From an uncultured Fibrobacter sp. (lineage in GTDB: Bacteria; Fibrobacterota; Fibrobacteria; Fibrobacterales; Fibrobacteraceae): DNA of 64,000 bases. This document shows, piece after piece, positions 50,953-60,135 of this stretch. The DNA lies in contig NZ_CAMVDO010000006.1 of NCBI RefSeq assembly GCF_947166265.1, forward strand, positions 94,785-158,784. Reading direction: 5' to 3'. The position numbers and the translations under genes were made by a program. The first letter of the stretch is position 1, and every line of letters begins with the position of its first letter. Below the pieces are notes generated by a model that saw only the letters and a program-made list of their open reading frames with translations, had not been told where the DNA came from and made no database searches.

Positions 50953-52236
50953 CTAGTGATTCGTGGTTAGATTCCCGAAGACCCTTCTAATTTCGGCGTT
51001 GTCGGTAATTCCTGCTTGAACAAGTCGCTGCGCATTTTCGTGTAACGTTCCATCGACATATTCTCCGTCGCTTTTCAAAATCTCGATGACCGCGGTTCGG
51101 CCCGAATAGTTCTGATCGGGGTGGGGGCGGCACCGCACCAGACGCTGTGCCATAATGCCTAGCAGCGATTCCTGCAGCGAATTCTTTGACACTCCTAAAT
51201 CTTCCAGTCGTGCAAATGTCGCCTTGGCGGAGTTTGTGTGGAGCGTCGATAGGACTAGGTGTCCCGTCTGAGCGGCACGCAGGGCGATTTGTGCCGTTTC
51301 CGAGTCTCGTATTTCTCCGACAAGGATTACGTCCGGGTCTTGGCGCAATAGGGCGCGTAGTGCTGTAGCGAATGTAAAATTGCACTTTTCGTTGACCTGC
51401 ACCTGTGCGGCCCCTTCAAGAGGGTATTCTATGGGATCTTCGATCGTGGTGACATTGACCTGCTTGGAAAGAATTTCCTGAAGCCCCGCGTGTAATGTCG
51501 TTGTCTTTCCAGAGCCTGTCGGCCCCGTTACCAGAAAGATGCCCTGCGGGCTGTTGAAGACGTGTCTTAGAAAAAGAAGGTGAGGCTTGCTCAAATGGAG
51601 CGAATCGAGCTCCTTAAACGAAGCCTGTTCCGAATCCTTTGCTCCACTAGCAACAGGCAGTAAGCGAAGAACGCATTTTTCGCCACCTTGTACGGGGAGC
51701 GTGCTTACGCGTATGTTGGCGCTGTGCCTATAGCCGCAAAACGTAAAGCTCCCGTCGTGGGGGATTCTTTTATCTGTAATGTCGATTTCTGCGAGAATTT
51801 TAAGCCGGACAAGTACGGGCTCGCTTGCCCATAGGGGGAGGTTCCTGTATTCGTTCAGTAGTCCGTCCTGCCGGAGGCGAATTCGAAAATGCCCGTGATC
51901 CGGTTCTAGGTGTATGTCGGTCGCCTTTCCTTCGAGAGCGTCGTCGATAATGCTTTCGACGAGATTGACGACGGGTTCAGCTTCCCAGGAGGTACTCGTT
52001 GCGTTTCCCTGTGAAAAGAAGTCCTTTTCGTTTAGCGGAGCGTCCTTTAGCTGAATGCGTCGAATTTCTCGAGGATTCATTTTTTGGGGCATGATACTTG
52101 CGTTAAGCTCCATTCGAATCTTTTCGAGAAGAAATTCATCGCAATCATCGGGGACTGCCACCCTGTAGGGGGCACTTTCGCTTAGAAGTGCGATTCCGTG
52201 TTCGTGACACCATTGTGGCGATAATAACTGTTCCAT
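50953..52236 (-). CDS. GspE/PilB-family secretion ATPase lacking the zinc motif
   Basis: 427 residues from MEQLLSPQWCHEHG. The N2 domain (about 110-240) holds ATDIHLEPDHG; Walker A GPTGSGKTTTLH is near 262, Asp box ITEDPIEYPLEG-like (TTIEDPIEYPLEG), Walker B DVILVGEIRD, His box STLHTNSA. The four-Cys zinc insert normally found before the final helices of GspE/PilB is missing (QRLVRCRPHPDQNYSGRTAV). No other type II or pilus gene is nearby. The TTG at 52278 would add 14 residues but lacks an RBS. Confidence 0.88.
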   Translation of the reverse strand: MEQLLSPQWCHEHGIALLSESAPYRVAVPDDCDEFLLEKIRMELNASIMPQKMNPREIRRIQLKDAPLNEKDFFSQGNATSTSWEAEPVVNLVESIIDDALEGKATDIHLEPDHGHFRIRLRQDGLLNEYRNLPLWASEPVLVRLKILAEIDITDKRIPHDGSFTFCGYRHSANIRVSTLPVQGGEKCVLRLLPVASGAKDSEQASFKELDSLHLSKPHLLFLRHVFNSPQGIFLVTGPTGSGKTTTLHAGLQEILSKQVNVTTIEDPIEYPLEGAAQVQVNEKCNFTFATALRALLRQDPDVILVGEIRDSETAQIALRAAQTGHLVLSTLHTNSAKATFARLEDLGVSKNSLQESLLGIMAQRLVRCRPHPDQNYSGRTAVIEILKSDGEYVDGTLHENAQRLVQAGITDNAEIRRVFGNLTTNH

Positions 52237-52302
52237 GGTGCGAAAATAAAAAAAGAAGCTGTGGATAAGTGCAAACAAGTGTTTGCAAAATTATAAGAAG
52301 AA

Positions 52303-52326
52303 GATCCCCGCCTGCGCGGGGATGAC
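52303..52326 (-). repeat. GTCAT...ATCTT palindrome (member 10)
   Basis: ATCCCCGC/GCGGGGAT arms around CTGC. It lies between the RND operon end and the GspE-like gene. Confidence 0.8.
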
Positions 52327-52361
52327 AGTGTGGGATACGGAATGAATATGTTGAAAAAAAA

Positions 52362-52384
52362 TTCCGAAGCATTGCGCTCCGGAA
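52362..52384 (-). terminator. intrinsic terminator after the RND efflux operon
   Basis: TTCCGGAGC, GCAAT, GCTTCGGAA on the minus strand followed by eight Ts, 26 bp after the RND stop. Confidence 0.85.
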
Positions 52385-52409
52385 CTTTTTTCTCTCTATT
52401 GTCTAAAGG

Positions 52410-55400
52410 TTATTCCTTGCTACGACGACGCTTGGCGATAATCTTGTTCGCCTTGCTCTTTACCTTGCTTGTAATGGCGTTCGGGAGCCAGAAGAAGGTC
52501 GGCACCAGGTACATGGTGAGAATGGCGGACACAATCAAGCCTCCCACCGAGGCGATACCCATCGGCTGCGTCATGGCGGCCACGTTACCACCGAGAGCGA
52601 ATGCGAGCGGGAGCTGAGCCACCACAGAGGCAAACGTTGCAAGCACAATCGGCTGGAACTTCGTCTTGCCTGCAGTCATGATGGCAGAACGACGTCCCAT
52701 AGCGCCACTTCGGAGCAGTCGGTTCGCTTCGTCAAGGAGTAGAATAGCGTTGTTCACCACCACACCGATAAGCATCACGATAGCCATGAGTGCAATCATC
52801 GAAAGAGCCTTGCCCGTAACGACGAGGGACAGAATCACGCCGATAGCACCCATCGGAATCGTCGTCATGATAATGAACGGCTGTGCAAAGCTTTCGAGGA
52901 GGGCAATCAGCAAAATGTAGGTGAGGATGATAGCCATAAGAATTGCGGTCTTGAATTCAGCCACCATGTCGTTCTGCATGTCTGCGTTACCACCGAAACC
53001 AAACGAAATGCCATCAGGAACTTGATCCTTCATTTCTTCAGCAAGCTTACCGACCTTACCCATGATTTCACCGGTCGTGTGTCCCGGGAGCAGGTTCATT
53101 GACACGTCTACACGGGTGCGTTTGCGCTTGCGGTCGATTCGGGTCGGACCGGCACCGTCTTCAATGAAGAACAGTTCGTTGGCGTTCACGTATCCCTTCG
53201 CTGTCAAAATGGGGAGCGTTTCAATGTCGCCATGGCTCTGACGGTCTTTTTCCATCATGCGCACGTACACGTCATATTCTTCGCCGTTATCGGTGAACTG
53301 TCCCGCTTCGTAACCGCTCACTGCAATATAGTTGTAGGTGGCGATGGTCTGGAGCGTGACACCGTAGTCGGCGAGAGCCTGGCGGTTCGGAATCATACGG
53401 ATTTCAGGCTTACCGGCTTCGTAGCTCATCTTCACGTCCACGATACCGTCGATTTTTTCCTTGATCTTGTCCATCACAATCTGCGATGCCTTCACGACGG
53501 AATCCTTGTGCAGGCCGCTCACTTCGAGCACCACGTCACCGGCAGAGTTGTTGTTCGTTTCAGAGGCGGAGGTGGACTTGATCGAAATGAATGCGTCGGG
53601 AATGTCTGCCAGGTAGGGACGCAACGAGTCCACAATCTGGTCGGTGCCACGATGACCGCCCTTCCAATCCGGCATCTTCTTCTTTTCCCAGTCCTTCAAG
53701 AGCTTGATACGCATGGTGGCCTGGTTAACGGAACCGCCGTTGCTGCTTGTTCCACCCACGTTCATGTTGTAGTGAACGATTTCGGGAATATCCTTGACTC
53801 TGCTTTCAATAATGCGGGCGACGCTGTCGGTTGTTTCGATGTTGGTACCCACGGGCATTTCAAGCTTTATAGAAATCATACCTTGGTCCTGCTTCGGCAT
53901 GATTTCGACGGTCAAGAAGTTCTTGGCGAGAACACCCACAAAGAAAATGCCTGCGACAAGGGCGACCACCTGGAAAAGCACACCGGGAATCGAAAGGCAG
54001 AACGAAAGTGTCTTGAGGTAGATGAAACGGAATCCGTTCAATGCCTTGGGGAACAGGGCCAAGATGCGTCCGATAATGTTCGGCTTTTCTTCGATGATGT
54101 TGCCGTTTTCGTCTTTCTTCTTGCCTTTGAACAGGTAAGCGGCCATAAGTGGCGTCAAGGTGAATGTCACCAGGAGCGACACGAACGTGGCAAACACCAT
54201 GGTAAGGCCGAAGGTTCTAAAGAAGATACCTGCGATAGACTTCATGAAGGCAATCGGTACGAACACGCAAACGTTGGTCAGCGTAGAAGCCATGATGGCG
54301 ACCATGATTTCGCTCGTGCCCTTGTAAGCGGCTTCCTTCGGATCGAGACCGTCATTCAGCTTGTTGTTGATGTTTTCAAGCACCACGATGGAGTTCGTCA
54401 CCAAGAGACCCACGGAACTTGACAGGGCCATGAGCGACATCATGTTGATGCCAAATCCTGCAAAGTACATGAGCGTAAAAGCACCAATCACAGAAATCGG
54501 CATCGTAATGGCGGCGATAATCATCGTCGAGAACTTGCCGAGGAAGAGCAACAATAGGACAGAAGTAAGACCGATGGCGATAATGATATTCTGGATCACG
54601 TTGTCGATGGATTCGTTCACGGCTTCGGACTTGTCGTAAACGAGAGTCAGCTTGAAGCCTTCGGGAAGCGTCTTCTGGACTTCGGCCATGCGCTTGAGTA
54701 CGCCCTTCGAAACTTGCACCACGTTGGCATCGGAACGCTTCTTGATGTCGAGAGAAACAGAGTTGATGCCCTTGAAGCGGGAGTTCGATGTAATCTTTTC
54801 AACCGTGTCCTTCACATCGGCGATTTCGGAAAGCTTGATGACGCCCTTTGCTGTGGGAATGTCCAGGTTGCGCATTTCGTCGAGGCTTGTGAACTTACCG
54901 GCGGTACGCACGGATGTGTTCTTGTGCTTGCCAATCACTTCACCCACGGGGAGGTTCACGTTGGCCTGACCGAAAATGCCCATGATGGTCGCAATATCCA
55001 CATTGCGGTCGAGCATTTTGTCCTTGTCGAGTTCAATCGAAATCTGACGGGTCGTACCACCGAAAAGGTCCACACTAGCCACACCCGGAACGGATGTGAA
55101 CAACGGTTCGATTTCGTCTTCCACCTTCTGGCGGAGTTCAGTAGAGTTCAGCGGACCGGTAAACGAAATGGACATAATGGCGGCACCGTTAATGTCCACC
55201 TTGGAAATAATCGGAGCCTGCACAGCGTCCGGGAAGTCGGCCGCGGCAAGTTCAATCTTGGAACGGACGTCGTTTGCGGCAACGTCGACGTTCACGCCCA
55301 TGTTGAACATAGCGACCACGATACCGTAGTTTTCAAGGCAGATGGACTGCACGTAGTCGATACCGTCCACCAGTTCCACCTGTTCTTCGATGGGCTTGAT

Positions 55401-55583
55401 GATGGTCGTTTCGATTTCTTCAGGGTTTGCGCCCTGGTAAATGATGGTACCGGTGACCACGGGAACGTCGAATTTCGGCATCAGGTCGACCACCATCATG
55501 CTGTAGGTATAGAGACCAAAAACCACCACGGTCAAGATGACCATGAGCATGGTAATCGGTTTATAGATACTGGCCTTAATCAT
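52410..55583 (-). CDS. RND efflux pump (HAE-type inner-membrane transporter)
   Basis: 1057 residues, about 12 helices with two large periplasmic loops, as in AcrB. It has VTGTIIYQGANPEEIE in the first porter domain and TKFQPIVLATFASVVAQLPLAF in the second half. In TM4 the usual proton-relay Asp-Asp is replaced: GLLVTNSIVVLEN (about residue 395) has Thr-Asn where AcrB has D407-D408, and TM10 has VVNNAILLLDEAN. Energy coupling therefore looks altered. In an operon with the adaptor and TolC-like genes; probable substrates are drugs, detergents or lipids. Confidence 0.93.
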   Translation of the reverse strand: MIKASIYKPITMLMVILTVVVFGLYTYSMMVVDLMPKFDVPVVTGTIIYQGANPEEIETTIIKPIEEQVELVDGIDYVQSICLENYGIVVAMFNMGVNVDVAANDVRSKIELAAADFPDAVQAPIISKVDINGAAIMSISFTGPLNSTELRQKVEDEIEPLFTSVPGVASVDLFGGTTRQISIELDKDKMLDRNVDIATIMGIFGQANVNLPVGEVIGKHKNTSVRTAGKFTSLDEMRNLDIPTAKGVIKLSEIADVKDTVEKITSNSRFKGINSVSLDIKKRSDANVVQVSKGVLKRMAEVQKTLPEGFKLTLVYDKSEAVNESIDNVIQNIIIAIGLTSVLLLLFLGKFSTMIIAAITMPISVIGAFTLMYFAGFGINMMSLMALSSSVGLLVTNSIVVLENINNKLNDGLDPKEAAYKGTSEIMVAIMASTLTNVCVFVPIAFMKSIAGIFFRTFGLTMVFATFVSLLVTFTLTPLMAAYLFKGKKKDENGNIIEEKPNIIGRILALFPKALNGFRFIYLKTLSFCLSIPGVLFQVVALVAGIFFVGVLAKNFLTVEIMPKQDQGMISIKLEMPVGTNIETTDSVARIIESRVKDIPEIVHYNMNVGGTSSNGGSVNQATMRIKLLKDWEKKKMPDWKGGHRGTDQIVDSLRPYLADIPDAFISIKSTSASETNNNSAGDVVLEVSGLHKDSVVKASQIVMDKIKEKIDGIVDVKMSYEAGKPEIRMIPNRQALADYGVTLQTIATYNYIAVSGYEAGQFTDNGEEYDVYVRMMEKDRQSHGDIETLPILTAKGYVNANELFFIEDGAGPTRIDRKRKRTRVDVSMNLLPGHTTGEIMGKVGKLAEEMKDQVPDGISFGFGGNADMQNDMVAEFKTAILMAIILTYILLIALLESFAQPFIIMTTIPMGAIGVILSLVVTGKALSMIALMAIVMLIGVVVNNAILLLDEANRLLRSGAMGRRSAIMTAGKTKFQPIVLATFASVVAQLPLAFALGGNVAAMTQPMGIASVGGLIVSAILTMYLVPTFFWLPNAITSKVKSKANKIIAKRRRSKE

Positions 55584-55595
55584 TCAGCAAAACTC

Positions 55596-56648
55596 CTATT
55601 CGACGATCAGAACCTTGTCGCCGTCGTTCATCTTGGACTGGCCTTCGACAATGATGGTTTCGCCTCCTTCGAGACCTTCGATAATCTGCACGTCGTCCTT
55701 GGTCTGTACACCCAGCTTCACGATCTTGCGGAGTGCCTTGCCGTTTTCGTCGACCGTCCAGACGGCGTTCAAACCGTTACGGTAAACGATAGCTTCTGTC
55801 GGAACGATGATGCCTTCGACCTGCTGGGCGTCAAGTTCGGCGGTCACGTACATGCCGGGGAGCAGCTTCTTCTTCGGATTGTCGAAGGTGACTTCCACCG
55901 GGAAGAAACGGGTGACAGGGTCTGCGGCAAGAGGAATGAGCGTGACTTTTCCCTTGAGTGTTTCTCCGGCGACGGTCACGGTCGCGGAAGCACCCTTCTT
56001 GAAGTAGCCGATATCCTGGCTTGTGACGTTCAGCTTGAGGATGACCTTGTTCAGCTTGGCGATCGTTGCGAACCTGGCGCCGACTCCGGGGGTTTGACCG
56101 ACCTGGAACTTGAGCTCGGTCACCACACCTGCTTCGGGGGCGAGAATTAAGGTGGCGCGGCGGGCTGCTTCGAGGTTCATCTTTGCGACCTTGAGCTGCA
56201 TTTCCTGAGTGTCCATGTCCTGCTGGCTGATGCCGCCCTTCTGGTGAAGTTCGCGCATGCGTTCCGTAGCCTTTTCGAGAACCGCAATCTGTTCCTGGGC
56301 CTGCTGGTACTGGGTGTTGTCACCGGTGTAGAGGTATTCGGCGATTACCTGGTCCTTTTGAACCGTGGAGCCGACCTGCACGTTGATCTTTGCAATGGGG
56401 TCACCCATCTTGCAGATGGCGCTGTTCTGGTTCATGCCTTCGATGGTGCCGCTGAACTTGCGGACATCGGTAATCTTTGCTGTGCCGGCCTTCACTACGC
56501 GGGCGGGCTTGCCTTTTTCCTTCTGGATTTCTTCGATGGTAGAGGCTTTCTTGGGTTCGTTGTTCTTGGCCTCGTCCTTTTGGTTACAGGCGACGAGGAG
56601 CATAGATGCTGTAGCGAGGGTCAGGAGGGTTTTAACAGTCTTGTTCAT
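55596..56648 (-). CDS. RND-pump membrane fusion lipoprotein
   Basis: 350 residues from MNKTVKTLLTLATASMLLVA, lipobox LVAC and mature CNQKDEA. The adaptor domains in order are a biotinyl-lipoyl half (GDPIAKINVQVGSTVQKDQV), an alpha-hairpin (about 105-165), the second lipoyl half (ILAPEAGVVTELKF), then beta-barrel and membrane-proximal domains. ATG 56648 has GAGG upstream; the longer frame to 56675 is not needed. It couples the pump to TolC across the periplasm. Confidence 0.93.
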   Translation of the reverse strand: MNKTVKTLLTLATASMLLVACNQKDEAKNNEPKKASTIEEIQKEKGKPARVVKAGTAKITDVRKFSGTIEGMNQNSAICKMGDPIAKINVQVGSTVQKDQVIAEYLYTGDNTQYQQAQEQIAVLEKATERMRELHQKGGISQQDMDTQEMQLKVAKMNLEAARRATLILAPEAGVVTELKFQVGQTPGVGARFATIAKLNKVILKLNVTSQDIGYFKKGASATVTVAGETLKGKVTLIPLAADPVTRFFPVEVTFDNPKKKLLPGMYVTAELDAQQVEGIIVPTEAIVYRNGLNAVWTVDENGKALRKIVKLGVQTKDDVQIIEGLEGGETIIVEGQSKMNDGDKVLIVE

Positions 56649-56664
56649 TCTTTTCCTCTTCTTA

Positions 56665-58086
56665 TTAATATTCACCGGTGGCCTGAAGGAGCGCGTTGTA
56701 GGCCTTGTTCCAATTCACGATAGCCTGCATATAGTCAAGCCTTGCGGTGCGGAGGCTGTTTTCTGCACTGAGCAGGTTCAGCTGCGTTTCGCGTCCGAGC
56801 TTGTAGGCATCGTTCGTCAGGTCGTAATTTCGTTGCGCAAGATCAATCTGGCGCTTCGCGATTTCAATCTGCGAGTTGGCATCTTCGAGCGTGTTCGCGC
56901 AAGACTCAATCTGTACGCGGAATCCGCGTTCGGCTGTTTCTTTCTTAATCTGGGTGCTGCGCAGGTTCGACTTCGCCTGGACCACGGCTTCCTTGGTTTT
57001 CATGCCGTTGAAAAGGTTCATGGTGAGGTTCAGGGCGATATACTTGTTAATGTTCTTGTCCCAATCCGGAGCGTCCCACTTGTAGAACTCGTTCTGGTTG
57101 TTGGCGTACTTGAGACCACCGACCAATACGATCGTCGGCTTGTAGCCGCCTTCTTCAATCGAGACATTCTTGTTGAGCATTTCTTCGGAGGCTTCGAGCA
57201 TCACCAGTTCCTTGCGGCGCTTTTTCACGTTCGACATGGCGGTGTCGGGGTAGGTAAAGCCCGCTGCCGGGTCACGGAGGTCACCCTTGAACTGCACGTC
57301 GGTTTCCCATTCCATGCCCATGGTGTTCAGGAGGGCGTTACGGGCGAGTACGCGGCTCTTTTCGGTGCTGTTGATTCTAGAGTTCAGCTGGTCCATGGAA
57401 AGCTGCACGCGAATCAGGTCGAGTTCGGTGGCAAGGCCGCTCTTGAGCGACTGTTCCACGAAGTTCAGGTTTTCCTGGAGCAAGTTCTTCGATTCATAGA
57501 GGATGGTGACTGCAGAATCTAGGTAGATGAGCTGGTCAAAGGCGTTTTCGACGTCGTAGCGGACGTTCGCCTTGGTATTTTCGAGGTTTACCTCTTTCAC
57601 GTGCTTGTAGGCTTTGGCGATTTCGATACCCGTGCCGACCTTGCCCTGGGCGTAAAGAATCTGGGTGGCGGTGAGGCCTACCGATGACTGCCAGCGGTAT
57701 CCCTGAGCCTTCATACCGTAAATGAGGCCGTCCATGGCGGGGCCAATTACGTTTTGGTCAAAGGCGTTTGCGTTCGGGTGGCCGTTGTCGTCCTGCTGGC
57801 CTGCCATTCCCGTGGCGGCGTCCGTAATGTCGGATGTCTTTTTGACATCATCTAGGCCGAAAATACGGGTGACGGTTGCGTTGAGGTCAATCGTCGGGAG
57901 GGCGTTGCCGTAGCCGGCTTCCACCTGGGAGTTTGCCGAAACGAGTTCTTCTTCGGCTGTTTTTACGTCCGAGGACTTTTCGAGTGCTATATTGACAGCC
58001 TCTTCTCGCGTATAAGTCGTGGCCCAAATCTGGGGAACCGCGATGCTCAGCGCCAGGGCCGATAATGCTGCTAAATGCCTGGGCAT
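56665..58086 (-). CDS. TolC-family outer-membrane efflux channel
   Basis: 473 residues, signal peptide (about 1-22). Two OEP repeats of long helices alternate with short strands: YTREEAVNIALEKSSDVKTAE near 25 and GLATELDLIRVQLSMDQLNSRI near 210, with GRETQLNLLSAENSLRTARLDY near 430. First gene of the efflux operon, with AGGAGA before its ATG. A 17-residue Gly/Asn/Asp-rich loop (about 75-100, GMAGQQDDNGHPNA) is atypical. Confidence 0.92.
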   Translation of the reverse strand: MPRHLAALSALALSIAVPQIWATTYTREEAVNIALEKSSDVKTAEEELVSANSQVEAGYGNALPTIDLNATVTRIFGLDDVKKTSDITDAATGMAGQQDDNGHPNANAFDQNVIGPAMDGLIYGMKAQGYRWQSSVGLTATQILYAQGKVGTGIEIAKAYKHVKEVNLENTKANVRYDVENAFDQLIYLDSAVTILYESKNLLQENLNFVEQSLKSGLATELDLIRVQLSMDQLNSRINSTEKSRVLARNALLNTMGMEWETDVQFKGDLRDPAAGFTYPDTAMSNVKKRRKELVMLEASEEMLNKNVSIEEGGYKPTIVLVGGLKYANNQNEFYKWDAPDWDKNINKYIALNLTMNLFNGMKTKEAVVQAKSNLRSTQIKKETAERGFRVQIESCANTLEDANSQIEIAKRQIDLAQRNYDLTNDAYKLGRETQLNLLSAENSLRTARLDYMQAIVNWNKAYNALLQATGEY

Positions 58087-58212
58087 TCTTTCTCCTATAT
58101 ATTTTGCGCCCCAAATGTAAAAAAATATTGCACTATATAAAAGGGGAGGTGGGGTGTTTAGGGGATGAAATGCACTAAATGAAGTATGAACGGAGGAGGG
58201 TGAATAAAAAAA

Positions 58213-58232
58213 TCGCCCGCGTTAGCGGGCGA
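58213..58232 (-). terminator. intrinsic terminator after ybaB
   Basis: TCGCCCGC, TAAC, GCGGGCGA on the minus strand followed by seven Ts. The rest of the 58087-58254 gap has no gene. Confidence 0.85.
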
Positions 58233-58254
58233 AATTAAGCTTAAAAGGCGCTGA

Positions 58255-58563
58255 TTACATCAGTCCGGGGATTTTCATGCCACCAGTGATGCCGCTGATG
58301 CTTTCCTGCGTAGCCTCGTCCTTTTTCTTGACGGCTGCGTTGATGGCTGCCATCAGGAGGTCTTCGAGAGCTTCTACGTCGTCCTTGTCAACGGCATCGG
58401 GGTTGATCTTGATCATGGTGACAACGCCCTTGCCATTCATGGCGACCTTCACCATTCCGCCGCCGGCTTCGGCTTCGAAACTCTGTGCCTTGAGGTCGCT
58501 CTGTGCCTTCATCATCTTGCTCTGCATCTTCTGGAGATCGCGAAGCATTTTGCTCATATCCAT
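58255..58563 (-). CDS. ybaB: YbaB/EbfC nucleoid-associated protein
   Basis: 102 residues, normal size. MLRDLQKMQSKMMKAQSDL is the basic N-terminal helix, followed by GGGMVKVAMNGKGVV and the C-terminal helix LEDLLMAAINAAVKK. It is a DNA-binding dimer, commonly encoded next to dnaX or recR, neither of which is present here. A C-terminal ESISGITGGMKIPGLM tail is typical. RBS AAAGGA. Confidence 0.95.
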   Translation of the reverse strand: MDMSKMLRDLQKMQSKMMKAQSDLKAQSFEAEAGGGMVKVAMNGKGVVTMIKINPDAVDKDDVEALEDLLMAAINAAVKKKDEATQESISGITGGMKIPGLM

Positions 58564-58656
58564 AGTAAAATCCTTTGTATCTAAAATTTTAGTGCTTGTT
58601 TGTTCAGTTGCTGGCGTCTGGCTTCTGCTGTACGTCGCCTTACTTGTTTAAGCGTT

Positions 58657-58712
58657 GACGCCTTTGGCGTCCGCTGCTGCGTTCGGTCATACAGTCAAGT
58701 AAACTTGACTGT
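58657..58712. repeat. two palindromes between gatA and ybaB
   Basis: GACGCC-TTT-GGCGTC (58657-58671) and ACAGTCAAGT-AA-ACTTGACTGT (58691-58712, perfect 10-bp arms). The second starts about 8 bp after the gatA stop, without a U-tract. Confidence 0.65.
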
Positions 58713-58719
58713 GCGACAC

Positions 58720-60135
58720 TCACTTGGCAAGCTTTTCCGTAGCAGCGGCGACGCTGAGCAGGTCGGCTTCCATAAACGGCTTGCCGATCCACTGGAGACC
58801 CACGGGGAGTCCGCCGGCCATGCCACACGGCACGCTCACGCCCGGTAAGCCGGAAAGGTTCAGGCTTACGGTGTAGATGTCGCTGAGGTAAACGGCCATC
58901 GGGTCGGATTCGTTCATGCCGCACTTGAGCGGCAGCCCCGGCATCGTGGGGCTTGCGATCACGTCGCAGCTTTCGAATGCCTTGTTGAAGTCGTCGGTAA
59001 TCAAGCGACGGACCTTCTGGGCCTGCACGTAGTAGGCATCGTAGAAACCTGCAGAAAGCACGTAGCTGCCGAGGAGAATACGGCGCTGGACTTCCTTGCC
59101 GAAACCTTCGCTGCGGGACTTGGCGTACAGGTCGAAGAGCTTGCGGGCTTCCTTGCTGCGGTAGCCGTAACGAACTCCATCGTAGCGGGAAAGGTTCGAA
59201 CTTGCTTCGGCGGTTGCAATGATGTAGTAGCTGGACACAGCGTAGCTGATGTGCGGAAGGCTGATTTCCTTGAGGGTGGCGCCTTCGGCTTCGAGCTTTT
59301 TCAGCATGCCTTCGATAGCGGCCTTGCATTCTGCGTCGAGACCTTCGCCAAAGTATTCCTTGGGAACGCCGATTACCTTGCCCTTCACGCCGGCATTGAG
59401 CTTGGCGGTAAAGTCTTCGGTCGGGCGAGTGCTGGTGGTGTTGTCGTGCGGGTCGATGCCGCAGATTGCACCGAGGAGGGTTGCGGTATCCTTAACGGTT
59501 GCGCCGAAGGGACCAATTTGGTCCAAAGAGCTTGCGTAAGCCAACAGGCCGTAACGGGATACGCGGCCGTAGGTGGGCTTGAGGCCCACAACGCCTGTGC
59601 AGGCGGCGGGCTGACGAATAGAACCACCGGTGTCGGAGCCGAGCGCACAGGCGACCGTGCCACTGGCCACGGCCACGGCCGAACCGCCACTGGAACCACC
59701 CGGAACGCGGGTTTCGTCGAGCGGATTCACGACCTTACCGAAGTAGGAGGTCTCGTTGCTCGAACCCATGGCGAATTCGTCCATGTTCGTCTTTCCGACG
59801 ATAACTGCACCGGCGGCCTCGAGCTTTTCGATAGCGGTCGCGGTGTAGGGGGCGACAAAGTTTTCAAGAATCTTGGAGGCGGCGGTAGTGCGCGTGCCCT
59901 CGATGCACATGTTGTCCTTCACGGCAACGGGAATACCGTCGAGAGCGCTGAGTGCCTTGCCTTCGGCGCGGCGCTTGTCCGATTCTGCTGCCTTCTGCAA
60001 GGCGCGTTCGTTCAATACGCTAATGTAGGCGTTCAAATTCTTGGTAGATTCAATCTTTGCAAGCGATTCTTCGGCGAGCGAAACGGCTGTTGCGCCGCCA
60101 GCGAGCTTAGCTTGGAGTTCTTCAATAGTGAGCAT
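58720..60135 (-). CDS. gatA: Asp/Glu-tRNA amidotransferase subunit A
   Basis: 471 residues. The Ser-cisSer-Lys site is complete: AVKDNM (Lys), GGSSGGSAVAVASG and SDTGGSIRQPAA. GatA releases ammonia from Gln to amidate mischarged Glu-tRNA(Gln) or Asp-tRNA(Asn). Start ATG 60135 (MLTIEELQ) overlaps the stop of the upstream gene as TAATG and has GGAGAAAGG. gatB and gatC are not in the window. Confidence 0.95.
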   Translation of the reverse strand: MLTIEELQAKLAGGATAVSLAEESLAKIESTKNLNAYISVLNERALQKAAESDKRRAEGKALSALDGIPVAVKDNMCIEGTRTTAASKILENFVAPYTATAIEKLEAAGAVIVGKTNMDEFAMGSSNETSYFGKVVNPLDETRVPGGSSGGSAVAVASGTVACALGSDTGGSIRQPAACTGVVGLKPTYGRVSRYGLLAYASSLDQIGPFGATVKDTATLLGAICGIDPHDNTTSTRPTEDFTAKLNAGVKGKVIGVPKEYFGEGLDAECKAAIEGMLKKLEAEGATLKEISLPHISYAVSSYYIIATAEASSNLSRYDGVRYGYRSKEARKLFDLYAKSRSEGFGKEVQRRILLGSYVLSAGFYDAYYVQAQKVRRLITDDFNKAFESCDVIASPTMPGLPLKCGMNESDPMAVYLSDIYTVSLNLSGLPGVSVPCGMAGGLPVGLQWIGKPFMEADLLSVAAATEKLAK

